From Plenodomus lindquistii (lineage: Eukaryota; Ascomycota; Dothideomycetes; Pleosporales; Leptosphaeriaceae), in assembly GCA_025504975.1 (NCBI GenBank), contig JANUWI010000015.1:62001-126000 (forward strand): 64,000 bases of DNA, written 5' to 3'. The translations under genes were made by a program, and so were the position numbers. This document shows positions 12,294 through 24,319 of the stretch, one piece after another (positions within the stretch are counted from its first letter, which is position 1; every line of letters starts with the position of its first letter). Under the pieces are notes generated by a model. The model saw only the letters and a list, made by a program, of their open reading frames with translations, was not told where the DNA came from and did not search any database.

Positions 12294-13098
12294 ATGTTTC
12301 CACCCCGCCAGGAGGTCGTCGATACATGGGACCCACATACTATCGCTTGTTGGGACTTATATCACGATCCAGCTACGATGACATTTGAAGACACTCCAGT
12401 TATACAAGCGAAGACAATCCAGCGGATGGGTGAAGCTGTTGAGCAAGGATTCCATGTCCAACAACATGAAGACATGTAACTTCATAAGAGATTTTTTGGA
12501 GAGGCCCCCCAACAGGACATTAGGGAGCCATGTGGTGAGTTGTGGTTCATTGATACTTTGACATTTCCTCACACTGTTCAGATTCAGGAGATGTGTCCCA
12601 CGACTCTTACAACGCTGCCATGATATGGACAGGCGCCCAACGACCTTTACAATGCAGACCATTGAACACAGCTGTCGCCGACGCGCGTTCCTCAGCCCAA
12701 GGTCCACGCACATCACCGACATAAATCCAGTGAATGATGACAAGACCGTATCAGTAGCAAACTACAACCAACCCAAATCAAACGATCACGAGCAATATTC
12801 TCGATCGGAGGGGCAGGCATTGACAAGAAAGCGAGGGCCAAAGCCAAAAAGAACCTGTTTCGGCGACCATGGACAGTGTCACACGCGCGGCAAGAGTCCT
12901 CAAGTTACATATTTCAGCCCATGGTCGACCCACTTCCAACACAAACATCTCGAGATTTACACCACACGCGACCCTTTCCTAGCTAACACGTCGTACTGGT
13001 GTTGTTGTTCCGCCTGTGGACGGTATCACATCGTCGAGAGTTTTTTAGAACACATTTGGAACGATCACATGCCAGAAGCTGTGCCACCATCGATGTAG
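12294..13098 (+). CDS. Small C2H2-like zinc-finger protein (local paralogue A)
   Basis: The 3' exon up to the TAG at 13096-13098 is the supported part. It carries a basic stretch (RKRGPKPKR) and then two Cys/His modules. The first has C-x6-C, then PWSTHFQHKHLEIY; the second has YWCCCSACG and ends FLEHIWNDHMP. The same order and spacing (F-x2-aromatic-x-THL-x2-x-HL, then W-x-CC, then HIW-x-x-H) is seen in the minus-strand gene at 17965-18986. The 5' part is tentative: an ATG at 12294 followed by an intron from 12476 to 12581 or 12587 keeps the frame and removes the TAA at 12477. Nucleic acid binding in the nucleus is inferred from the basic stretch and finger geometry only. No known family name is assigned. 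Confidence 0.5.
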
Positions 13099-14589
13099 AG
13101 GGAGTGGTCGCTTGGATCGAAAACAATGATGATGTGTAGTGAAGAGGTTGTACGATATGTCTCTTAGTGGGGTTCTGTGTTTGCCTAAAAGATGTACCCT
13201 TGTAACAATTCTTCATAGGCGCTGACATCCAGCACCTTGTATTCATACCTTCTTTGATAGACATCCAAGGCTCTGTTAAGTGCTTAGCTAGCGAGACCTA
13301 AATACCACCCATCTACGCACACAGCAGGCCGTCATCCCCTCTCCGCCACCGTGTGCCGTCTGCATATTGTAGGCTCTACTCCATAAAACGTGCTGCACAC
13401 ATTGAATATACGACTCTTCCAGTTGTATCACTGCAGCTATGTAGTACCAACACGTCCCCGTACCTATCTATGCGCACCATGGTAATCGAAGCAGAGACTT
13501 CGTTCTTAGCATATACTTGTAAGATATATAGCAAATGCTCTATGCCAATCCAGATCACTGCAAGAGCATGTACACTGCTAACAATGTATAGCAGAATATT
13601 TCTGAGAAACTGCTCTACATCTACACTATATACATACCCCGAGCACCTTCCTCTACCTATTATTTTCTCGTTGAGTACACCGCAATACCCTCGCTGCAAC
13701 CTATGGGTATCTGACCTATTCTCCCTCACCTCTCCCTACCTCACTTTACCTCACCTCCCTCTACCGCACCACCCAATCACATACATACCTCCCCCTTCTA
13801 CCCTTCTACCCTTCAAACCCTCAACCATCCTAGCCGCCTCAACAGCACTCTCCCTCCCCGCCCATACCCACCCCTGCCCCTACCACCAACCCCCCGCGCG
13901 CGCTTACCCCAGCCCTAACCCAACCCCAATATCCCCACTCCACCCACTCCACTCCACCCCACTCGGCCCCCGCACCCGAAAAATCCGGGTCTGTCGGTAG
14001 GATGCGATGCGGCGTATCATGTGGATCCGCAGACACTCACACAAGAGGGATGACGCAAGCAAAACAGACAGAACAAGGTCATGGGCAGGGTGCAAAGGCA
14101 AGGGTCTTGAATCTGGGATATGTATCCAACAATACTGTTGTATTGCGATAGGGGTACGAAGCTGGAATGTGGGCACTGTGTTGGTAGGTATCTAGGTAGG
14201 TGTTCAAATGCAAACGAGGAGGTCGTTTCGTTTGATAATAATTCTTGATAGTAACTAGAGGGTTGAACAGTAGTCTTGCATGCAAGGACGCGGGGTATGA
14301 TATGAGAGAGTGACGCAAAACGAGTTAGAGGTATTGGGTATTTTAATCCAATATATCTGGCTGCTTCGACTTCGACTTGGGGTACTAAAAGAAATATGCT
14401 ATCTTGAACTATGCACGACGAAAAGAAAACAGAGATATACACGTAGAGAGTGTGAGTGATGCGCCCCCGTCCAGCGCCAAAAACACCCGACAGCATCAGA
14501 ACCGTGATTGGGGCCAGATATCCAAATCCAAACAAACAAGGATAGACACGAAAAGCGCCAGAGAAGCATCATAATCAAAGGTAAAGGGT
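13099..14589. other. Intergenic region with a G-poor pyrimidine-rich tract
   Basis: About 1.5 kb between the 3' ends of zinc-finger gene A (+) and the CRH gene (-). From about 13,630 to 13,980 the plus strand is C/T-rich and almost lacks G, and includes one CCCTAACCC motif. Open frames across it exist only because the tract lacks stop codons; the predicted proteins are low-complexity Pro/Ser/Leu strings. No RNA gene seen. Confidence 0.45.
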
Positions 14590-16068
14590 TTATAGAGCAA
14601 TGAGCCCCAAAACCGCAATCACGATTGCGAATATGCTCCCACTCATACGGTTCATGCCGTCTGCGCCACCCGTCGCCGAGCCGCCCTGTGTAAACCCCTG
14701 TTGTGTGCCACCGTTTTGTGTCGCGCCATCGGTTGCTTGCGCGCCATTGCTTCCAGCCTGGTCACCAGCAGCTTGGGTCTGCTGTTCGACTTGGTTGCCG
14801 TTGCCGCCTCCGGGGTTTCCTCCGGGAACCATGGCCACGGTCTGTGTGGGCTTTGGATCGCTGCTCTTTGGCGCCTCGCCTGGTTCTTCGCCGGTTCCCA
14901 TGAGCGAGCCTAGGACAACTTGGTCGTTTGTGATGGCGACTGTGTTGTTGGTTCCTGCTTCGTCGGTGTACTTGTAGCTCTTGCTGCCCTTGACTTGTGC
15001 GCCGGACGGTGGGTCGTAGCATTCGACTGTGACCTCGGAGAAGCGCGCGTAGTAGTATCCGTTCTCCATGAACTCGCTGTTCCAGTCGATTTCGCCGCCG
15101 GCCCATTCTATAGTTCCCTTTTCGTTGGTGGGGAGTCCAGCGGGCCAAAGGGAGAGCATGATGCGCGAGGGTGTTTGCGGGTAATCGAAGCGGCCGGATG
15201 TGGCGTTCCATGTGTCCTTGCGTTCCAGGGTGCGCATGTCGTTGCCATTGATGGACCAGGTTAGGGAGTCTTCTTTCCAGTCGATGCAATATTCGTGCAT
15301 GTCAGAGGCGGTATTTGAGCCGGGAACTGTGAGATTTTTGCCATTTGTGTCTAGTCATTTGTGTTAGTAGCAGGTTTTGGCGGCGGTAGTGGTGTGGGAA
15401 TAGAGGGAGACAATGGGAAACGGAGGAATGAGGATGACGTACAGACTGTGACACCCTGCGAGTAAAAGTTGGATTGCACATGTGTGGTGTCCACGCCAAC
15501 CCATTCGAAATCAATCTCATCCTTCACATCGCTCATCAGGATAAATGCTGTGACGACACCCTTGCCTTGCGCTGTTGTTGCTTTGGCGCAAATCTTGCCG
15601 TACCACACGTAATGTGTTGACGCCAAGAGGGTACCAACTGTGCCTTGCGCCATGGTCAGAAGTGTTGATTTCTTGCCCTGGGGGTCTGTGTAGATGGCTG
15701 GCATGCCCTGCGACTGCCAGTTGATCTTTGATGCATCGCCGAGGTATTTGTCAATGGTTTGCACATCGTCGAGAGAGTCGAGGGAGTATGTTCCGGATTT
15801 GCAGACAGGGCCTGGAACGCACGAGTCGAACGAGTGCGACATCAGAGGGTCGCACCCACCGAGGCAGAATGCGCCAACACCACAGTCGCCATATACTGGC
15901 AAGTAATTAGCAGTGAAGTGTTAAATTGTTTTGCCTGCAAAACATACAAGAGCAGCAAGGTGTGTCCTGAGGACAATGGCTGTCCTTTGTGCATTTTGCG
16001 CCGGCGGCGTATGCCGTGCCGACTAGGGCTGCAGCAGCAAGCGCGGTGGAGAACGCGCCTCGAACCAT
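14590..16068 (-). CDS. GPI-anchored CRH-type chitin-glucan transglycosylase (GH16)
   Basis: Exons 16068-15948, 15895-15443 and 15350-14590, with introns of 52 and 92 bp, give 444 residues. A signal peptide (MVRGAFSTALAAAALVGTAYA) precedes a Cys-rich chitin-binding-like module in which the first intron splits CCS from LYGDCGVGAFCLGGC. The GH16 domain carries DEIDFEWVG, with nucleophile Glu167 and acid/base Glu171. The C-terminal third is Gly/Gln/Asn/Thr-rich and ends in a hydrophobic tail (SIFAIVIAVLGLIAL), as expected for a GPI signal. Yeast Crh1, Crh2/Utr2 and Crr1 crosslink chitin to beta-glucan at the wall (family knowledge); this gene is closest in layout to the Utr2/Crr1 type with an N-terminal Cys module. 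Orthologue assignment was not made. Confidence 0.93.
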
Positions 16069-17964
16069 GTTGTGACGCTTTGCAGCGAACCGATGTCGTG
16101 TAAGGGTGCTAAGAAGCGGAGTGCAGCTGTCAAAAAGCAGAGAACCACTTCAATAATGTCGGTCAAGTGACGCAGTAACCGCTGTCAAAATCCAGGGAAA
16201 GGGCCTCCAAGGAATAAATTGAGCTCGCGAGTCGGTCGATCGAAATTCGGGGTCAAACGTAGGAATCCGGGGTTCAAAAGAACTGAGCGAATGAAGAGCG
16301 GTTCGAGATTCCCCTTTCCTGCGTCGATTCGTGTGGTGAGTAGTAGCGAGTGTCGTTTCGTATTGATTAATTAAGTAAGGCACGGTCGTTTGCTGCTGGG
16401 TTAGTAAGTGGCGATAGCGACGGTGGAGGGTGTACGGAAAGAAAGGGAAAAGACGGACGATGGAGAGAGATGGAGAACCACCAAGAACCCAAGAGAACGA
16501 GCGGCAATGTTCGCCCTTCAAAAGAAGGAGTGACGGACACTCAATCTAGCCTTAGTGTCAGGACCCCGTCAGTCTGGAGGCCCACCCACCCACACGACCT
16601 TTTGCGTCTGCTGAGCGTGCATCGAGGTGGCCGCTATGCTCAACGCAGGAACACGCTTACCCCGATTCTCGACCTTCCATATGCGTCGACGAACCAGAGG
16701 GTCACACCAACACCCGCCAACATCCTGACATGCTGCCCCGTGTCGAAGACTAATTACGAGCCGCACTAAGCACCATGGCGATCGAGGCATGCATGCCCTT
16801 CAACACTGGGGCCCACCATCTTGCCATTTTCTGCCCTGCATACTCCTACATCTACTCTGCACGAAGCCTCTCACCCATCAACCACCGACTGATTTGCACA
16901 AGCATCGTCGCCACGCCGTCTTACATGTGCCAGATCGCGATAACAAAAGGGCCTCGGTCCTTCCTGTCCCCGGCCGGCCCTTTCTCCGCTTCCGGCTGCA
17001 CCGCCGTCCAATTCCGCGCTAGCCCGGGTTTCTATTCTGAGCACGCACCAAATACGCTGCAGATCATTATTGGTGCACACCTACTTAATCTCCACGTGCG
17101 TCCCTGCCACCTCAATGGACCCCAGAATGCTGCTGTCGTCACACATTGTGGATTTTGCGGGTGTTGGCCGAGTTGCAAACGGTGGGCATTCCTCGGGGGA
17201 GGCGGGGTGTGTGTCGTGTGGCCATGGGAGAGGCTGGTGCGAATGGTGAGTCCTGGTTCTCGGCTATATGATTTGCCGGGCGCCGAGGACGGATCAAGGA
17301 GTCCGCCTCGTGTGATCAGCGAATGGCAGACGTCACGTTTCTTTGCTCGGACGCGCGTTACACCGGCAGACTTCGTATCGTAGGGACTGAGTCGATTCGG
17401 CTTCGCGGCTGGGGGAACATTCTTCGATTGTTCATGTCTCATAATTTGTCTTATCTTCGTGCTCTTCTCTCCTTCGGGTCGTTGAGGCAATCGAAAGCGC
17501 TGCTATCGGTAAGAATTCGCCTGTCATTTGAGGTTCATCTTTGCAGCCGTCGAGTCTGTTGGATGAGAAAAGTACAAAGTCTCGGGACTGACTTCAATGG
17601 TCAATCTTCAGATATCGTGTGTCGATGTGACATAACTGTTTTGTAATTGGATTACAGTACTGCATCGTAACGATTGCAAGTCAACTGTTGATGATCTCTG
17701 AGGGCGGTCGTCCATCTTTCCAGCCGGCTGTCGAAGTAATGATCACTTGATGGGAGGGCAATGCCAATGGAACAACATGGAAAAGCTACCTCAATTGATG
17801 GACTCTACTTCTTGAGCAAATCCTCTCGAAGCTTCGTTCTGCGAAAACAAACCCTCAAACAATTAGCAATCCCATCTCCAAGTACCCCTCCCCCATACAC
17901 ATTCAATCCTCGACCCAGGAGTGCCCTTATAGTCCAAGAAAAACATCCCACTCCCACAAATCTA
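16069..17964. other. Intergenic region, no gene supported
   Basis: About 1.9 kb between the start of the CRH gene and the stop of zinc-finger gene B, so it includes the CRH promoter side. The longest open frame (16775-17383, +) has no family signal, no biased codon pattern I can see, and overlaps open frames on the other strand. I report nothing functional here. Confidence 0.4.
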
Positions 17965-18986
17965 CTACTTCTCCATCTCACCCTCATTATCAGCCGGCAC
18001 GAACAAATGATGGTCCCAAATATGCAAAGGCAAATCCACTTCTAGACCCTCCCTTCCGCATTCCATATCCGCACAACACCGATACCACTCCATTCCATCT
18101 TCCCTTTCTACACGGTACTGACCCAGATGAAAGCGATTCAAATGTGTTGCGAAACACCCAAAATTCTCCCAGGGCTTATCTGCACTACGGTCGCAAATTT
18201 GCTTCTGGCAATAGTGGTGGTAGTGTGGGATGCGCTTACGTCTGCGTGCACGTTTGGGTCCGGATAGGACTTGGCCCTTGGTTGAGACTTTGTTTTGTTG
18301 GAAGGATATGCTTTTGATTGGAAGCTCGCCTTCTGGTGGAGATTTGCGCTTGGATCGAAGTGCGCGTGGACGCTCAGTTGGTGTTGCGTTGGGAAGCGGT
18401 ACAAGAGCTGATGCATTTGGAAAGGGTGGTGGCCGGATGTATTCGTCTGTGTACTGCGAGGGAAGTGGCGGGGACGAACCTAGGGCTGAGTATTCATCTG
18501 CGCAGTGGGGGGAATAGTACGGACCTGGTGGTGTCGAGCGCCCTGGAGATGGGTAGATTGAACTGTGTGATGATGGCAGGGAAAAAACCGATATGGGCGA
18601 TTCACTACGCGAGGAGCTTCCGTTGGCGGCAATGTATCCCTGGAAGATATCAAAGGGCACGTACTCGTCGTGTGCAAGACGGTGTCGTTCGTCCTCTGCT
18701 GTCCTATCAGCTGCGCATTCTCCTTTCACTAGACTGGGTCCCTCGCCAAGGACTGGGCAGACATACCAGTAGCCTCAATGCAGCCACGCAAGTCAGAGCG
18801 GGGAATGCACGCCAGGCTCTCTGCGACTTGCGATACCTTCTGCACGCCAAATAGGTCGAGTGCGTGCTACAACTCGATGATGCTAGTCTTGCTCATGCCG
18901 CCGAGTAGGAGAGCGTCAAGAGCTTCGCGATGGTTGAAGGGAAGGACTCCGGCATCTGGCGGGGGCGACGGGTACATCGTGTCCAT
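17965..18986 (-). CDS. C2H2-like zinc-finger protein (local paralogue B), 5' end uncertain
   Basis: The 3' exon (about 18710-17965) encodes a Ser/Pro/Tyr-rich region, a basic stretch (KRARRRKR) and a Cys/His module like that of the gene at 12294: C-x4-C, FATHLNRFHLGQY, EWYRCC and LPLHIWDHH. This exon has no usable ATG, so a 5' exon is needed. The best one starts at 18986 (MDTMYPSPPP, good Kozak ACC) and joins through a 56-bp GTATGT...GCAG intron (18766-18711) in phase, giving 322 codons, but codon 40 is TAG. A model without the stop uses a 167-bp intron (18870-18704) with a weak GTAGCA donor and gives 284 residues. A recently broken gene, stop readthrough or an unusual intron are all possible. 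Nuclear nucleic-acid binding is an inference. Confidence 0.5.
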
Positions 18987-19817
18987 GGTGGGCGGATGCG
19001 ATAAGGTGTAGTGAGGCCGAATGATTTGACGATATTGATAACGAATGAGACTTGAAGAATGTATTGATCAATGTGGTGGCGAAGTGTATCGCTGGTGGTG
19101 GTCGAGATGGATCGTTGGAGCATGGGAGCAGATCTTCGCCTATGCGCCACAAGCTTGCATGAGACACGTGGTTGCGACTTCTGTACCTACCAGACTTGTT
19201 GGAGTAAGTCGCAATGGGTCCCTTACACGTTAGACAGTCGCGCATGCTCACACATCATCCGCACGAAATCATCGTACCTTCACCTCAGGTCAAACTCACT
19301 TCTGCGAATATAATACCGTCGGACAGTTGTCGTCAACTTACGCTAAACTCCACAGATTTGAAAATAGTCTCGGGAGCGCGATCTGGGTGGGACGTCAGCA
19401 CTAGGTGGATCTGTGGAGCTGAAGGACCGGGTGATCGTGATGTTGCGCCGAGCAAGTGGAGCTTGAACTTGGTGTCAGCACTACGAATACTATTAGTACA
19501 GACAAGAGCACTGGGGTGCTGTCACGCTGGGATCACCTTTAGTATAGACTCCTGTTGATGTTTAGATTATCGGATTGTGAAGCTCGATGAAGAACTAAGT
19601 TTCCCCAACTACAGCGATTAGACAAAACGTCCTCATCTGCTCCTCGTTCAGGTTCGCAACCATTGTAGTCCCACCGTCACCCACTGGAATCAACGCAATG
19701 CCAAAATCGATGCTCAAACGCTACTCCAGTTGCCACGAGCAGAAGAAGCCAGAAACCCTTGATTATACATGAACACATGCTGGTATCATGTTCCGCACGA
19801 GACGTACATCGGTCTTC
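18987..19817. other. Intergenic region, no gene supported
   Basis: About 0.8 kb between the 5' end of zinc-finger gene B and the 3' end of the MYND gene, both on the minus strand. Short open frames only; no repeats or RNA genes seen. Confidence 0.4.
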
Positions 19818-22800
19818 TCAATTCTCTTTCAGCTGCTTGCACACCAGCTTGTGTGTCTTCCATTCTTTCTTCTGGCACTCCGCCGAACAATACTGCGCGA
19901 CCTTACATTTTGAGCACTTGAGCAGAGCCTCGCCACCTTCGGCCTCCTTAGCACCACACTCAAAGCAGGTACCCTTCTTGGCGGTGATATCTTCCACGCG
20001 AAGCGTGCGCACAGTCGACTGATTCTCATTCTTCCGCTTCTCCTGGTCCTTGAAGAGCGATGCAAAGGAGACAGAGTCCGGATCGTCCTTGCTGATAGGC
20101 GAGGCAGATACAACAGGAACAGCAACGCGAGTGCCGTGTTTGAGAAGCTGCTTCGCGCTGTTATGGTTGCCGAGGTAGTTATCAGGGAAGATGCCCATGC
20201 CGCAGGTGCACATGAACGGCTTGTTGTCGTCGATGGATAATGGCATGCGTCCACTGATTCTGTACTCGCAGATATCCTTGTGCTTCCATTGCCGACATCG
20301 CTCAGCAAATGCAGGCAGAAGATGCTTCCAGAAGCTAGCTTCGTCTTTCTGAACCTTGATGCCGATATAGGTCTTGCCACGTCCTTGAAGGATGTTATCG
20401 ACGGTGAGGATCTCGGGACCACCCTGGTGTGGGAAGAACGCAGCATCCAAGAGGGTAGTCTGGTTGGAGACATCCATTCGTACTGCATCCACGTACAGGA
20501 CACCAAATGATGTCGCCGAAGTGCCTAGCTGGAAGACTTGTCCGCGTGCTACTCCTTCCAGACTGAAGATATGTGCGTACATGCTCTGTAACGACTCCTT
20601 AATTCCAAGACGTCCGGGTAACATGACAGCGTCCATCGCGAGCATCATTTGGTACTGCTTGAACTCCGCAGTAGACATGGTGACCTTTGGTGAAACCACG
20701 GCTGTAAGCCACGCGATTTCTGAAAGTGGCGCATTGAGTTGCAACTTTGGAAGCGCATCGACATGAACGTAATGTAGAGATTCAAGAACAGGCTGGGACC
20801 TGGTGCACGATTAGCCTCCGTAGATGTGATTGCGTCTGGGTACTTACTCTTGGTTCACGAATGAGCGGAATACCGAGTCGGCGCGTAAGCTGAGATCCTT
20901 GACGCTGGCCACTGGTGCGGTATACTCGATCCACGACGACTTACGGGCGATCTTCGTCTTCGATGAGGCTGTATGTAGAGGTAGAGGTAGAGCTAGCACC
21001 TGCTTGAACTTCTTGCCGATAGTTAGAACCAACTCGCGTGGTGACTCAATCTCCCATGCGACCTCACCACCCTGCTGCAAGCTCGCTTTGCCCTCCTCAG
21101 ATTCAATGTGAAAGAGAATGCGCAGAGCAGTTACCCTCCCCGTGCGTGCATCAAGCGCAGGGAATATCGAGATGTTGTTATTTTCTAGTGGAGATGGAAT
21201 CAGTGCGCCTTGTGGTGGCGAACACTTTGCGTTGGGCGAAAATGTCGCGGCCGCGCCAGTCACAACGTGACCGCGCATGTTCGGGCGGTATCGCGTAACG
21301 AAGACGTCTTTGTTACCAACAGCTGAACGATGAAGGTGGAGGCTGAATCCTAGTTTGGACCTGAATTGCGCCAAGGCAACTGGAGTGTTCTTGAGCGCAA
21401 ATACAACATTGCACTCTTGATCACCGTACTCAACCAAGGAGCAAGTAGACACCATGGCTGACACGATCAGTGCCGAACTTCCGTTCCAACCCTTCGCATC
21501 CTCATGCATAGTGAGAGCGTACTGGTTCGTGTATGCTTTACCGGTGGGTTTAGCCTGACCAAATCCAAGCTGTACATCCGGAAAGAAGGCTTCCTTGGGT
21601 GATAGAGAGGAATGAAGCTGAAGTTGACACAGAGGCGTTCCGTTACCTTCACTGATATCTGCAAACATAGCGACGTTGGAATACGGAACTACAAGCGTAA
21701 CGCACACGGTCGGCGGTATGTCTTTCCAGCCCTTGAACCGACCCTTGAGGTCTTGGGCAAAGGACCGGGGGTGCCACCAGTCCATGTCGGGTTGCCAGAC
21801 AGAGAGCATGTCGAGATGGACGAACAAAGACTGTAGATGGTGTGGTCCCATGTTGAGCGTCTGGTCATTGAGGATACCGTCGTGAATGAGGAGCCGCATG
21901 AAGCGTTCCCAATTCGTAATGCGCGCTCCCTTGATGTGTTGCAGAAGAACTACAAAACTCGCACGGGTGTATACTTCGTAGGCGGTCAACTTTTGCTCAA
22001 ATTCCTGCTTGTTGCTGATTCCGAGCATGGAGAATCGCTTTGCCCAGCTCTCATCCTGGAACATGTCAAGATAGATGGATAGAAACAGTTTGGCGAGCTG
22101 AGCAGCTTCATATTGCGTTCCAGATAAGTCGACAGGCTTCCATATGAGAATGGGTCGGGACATCACTGCGTGCCAATTGTCGCCGAACAGTTCCGTAGAC
22201 ATTGCGCGAGGAGCATGCCAGGTGGCGGTTGCATCCGACCAGTACTGTACAGGAGTCAATCCCAATAGGAGTGCCACACTTGGGAGGTCGCCACAAAGCA
22301 TCGATCCCACGGAGTCGGCTGTGTTTCCTTCACGAGGAATCAACATCTCCGTGCGAAGACTAGAAGACGTTGTTCGTAAAAGTAGTCCTGAGGTTGCAAC
22401 GAGCAGGTTCAAGCAGCCGAGGTGATCCATGAGGTTAGAACTGTCTATCACGTGGAAAGCCGTTGGAGCGTCACCACCTTCGCCATAGTCGACGCTGTCA
22501 AGGACTAGGGGCTCGTATGTCCAAATGCTCCGGTACCAGTGAGCTGACATTGACTCTGTGTTCTTCTGGTGGTATTGTAGAACGTGACAAAAAGCGATGG
22601 CGTCAGAAGCAACATATCGAATCGTGACGCGGGACGAAACAGCTCTGAAAGCAGCACACCACTGCGAAAGTTGGATGGTCGCAGCTTGCAATGCTCTTGA
22701 TGCCTTTTTGTTTACTGTGAGCCCGGTAGCCGCACTTGTCAGTGGAGAGTCTGATAGAAGCCGAGCGTACGCTGGAGCGAGATGGTAGCCTGCCAGAGGA

Positions 22801-23631
22801 TGGGCGCCATAGTGCAGCGTTAGTGGACGGCGGTGAGTGCCAAACATAGGGTTTGCGATGGTAGCCTTCTGAATTGCCTGTCTGTCCTCGAAAGTTGTTC
22901 CGGTCTGCCAGAAAATCCGATAGTGATTGGTACTGTCTTGGACCCCTGCTGACAGAAGGGGGGCCGCAGACCGTGTACTGTCGACCATACAATAGTTTTC
23001 ACCCATGATGTCTTTCTTCATCTTCTTGGCATTTGTCCAGCTCTTCTTGAGCTCTGCTTGCGCACTCTTGTAAAGCTCACCAGTCGCTGGTTCGATGGTG
23101 AAGGAGGCCCATAGCTTCGCAGTAGCTTTGAGCGTAGTGCTATCACCAAAACGGATCAGCTTTGCATAGGGACTAGAAGCCCACGATTGAAGGGAATCAG
23201 CGAAAGAACTGAGCTTCTGCGCTTGCGAGCGTAGGACCCTCGCGGATTCCTGATCGAGAAAAACATGGTAATAGATGTTCCACAGCTGGTGTACGCGCTC
23301 GCCCTTAGTATCGTCAACAATGATGGAAAGCGCGAGGATGTTGCGGGCAACAATCTCTGCTTCAAGGTCGCAACATGTAAAGTCGAGCTTTCGAGTGTCT
23401 AGGTAACAGAATCGTCAGCGCGTGAACAGCTATGTGGATATGAGATGAGCTCTTACTCGTTGCTTCTTCGCAGTAAGTAGTGAATAGAAGACTTCGCATG
23501 TCTCCACAACCTAGCAGTAACAGAGCTGCATCCTCGTCGGGTGGCAGGTTTTGCATGTAGCAAACGGGCGAGGTATTGCCTGTGGGATAGAACCATGGCG
23601 CTTGTACCGTGTGCACCGTTTTGAGGGACAT
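19818..23631 (-). CDS. DUF4470 and MYND zinc-finger protein
   Basis: Exons 23631-23457, 23398-20848 and 20799-19818, with introns of 58 and 48 bp, give 1,235 residues. The N-terminus is the DUF4470 pattern: WFYPTGNTSPVC, a dyad of acidic residues, then LLLLGCGDMRSLLFT, and after the first intron RKLDFTCCDLEAEIVARN. The extreme C-terminus (about 1187-1235) is a MYND finger: CFEC, CSKC, YCSAECQ and H-x3-C ligands in the normal order. DUF4470 also occurs at the N-terminus of the dynein assembly factor DNAAF3 (family knowledge). Filamentous ascomycetes lack motile cilia, so another role is likely here. MYND domains bind proline-rich peptides or partner proteins. The roughly 1,000 residues between are helical-looking and unassigned. 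Architecture and length fit a known but uncharacterised fungal family. Confidence 0.88.
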
Positions 23632-24319
23632 ACTGCCGGCCGAAAGTGTAGGCAGTGGTGTCGGACAAGAGGAGACAGTTGCGGTGTGTAGAGATTGTTA
23701 TGAGCCATACGTTTGCTGTACGACGCGTCTAGCTGCTTCTGATTGCGTCCACAACATCACTCACCTTCACCGCGTGACACGACATACGCGGGGTTTGAAG
23801 ATGAACGTAATTGTTGATATACCTCCAAAGCAGGCCGACCCCATGTCATGCGTCAAGCCCTAGGAATATGACTGAGTGCGACGACAGAGTGGGAACGCGT
23901 ACAGATGGGGCGACCCGGAAACGTCAGGGTGCTCATTTCTGCGTCTGAGTGTGTGATTACCTTTTGGTGCCTTTTCCCATGTGGCGAGCTGCTAGCAGCA
24001 ATGAGATGTACGGTGCGAGGATGATGATGGATTCGAGGTGTTCGCCACGAGCTGAGTCCAACAAGGAGGTGTATGTTGTGCGTTTCGGTGTTTCTTGCGA
24101 TGTCTTTTGGTTCTTTGCTCGACCAAGCCGTGAAATAAAATGCCAGGCCTTGGACTGCCCTACTTCTCCATCCCTCAACCCGTGAGCGCCGGTGTACTTG
24201 CTCCTTCCCGAAAAATCGCTTCCACCTTGAAGAAGCATCGTCGTGCCGATTTCCGACGTAGAAGCCATCTACACCAGCAGCAGAAAATCCAGCGTCTGGC
24301 CGTCGCTCCTGCGACTTCT
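23632..24319. other. Intergenic region, no gene supported
   Basis: About 0.7 kb holding the 5' flank of the MYND gene and the 3' flank of the F-box-like gene. No RNA gene, repeat or convincing small coding sequence seen. Confidence 0.4.

Noticed and set aside
14600..14977. Antisense frame over the CRH C-terminus
   Set aside because: Reflects the Gly/Gln/Asn-rich low-complexity coding strand; no independent support.
16270..16320. GGTTCGAGATTCC, resembling a tRNA T-arm
   Set aside because: No acceptor stem, anticodon arm or D-arm could be paired around it.
16775..17383. 202-codon open frame (+) between CRH and zinc-finger gene B
   Set aside because: No domain, no sensible start context, and overlapping open frames on the other strand.
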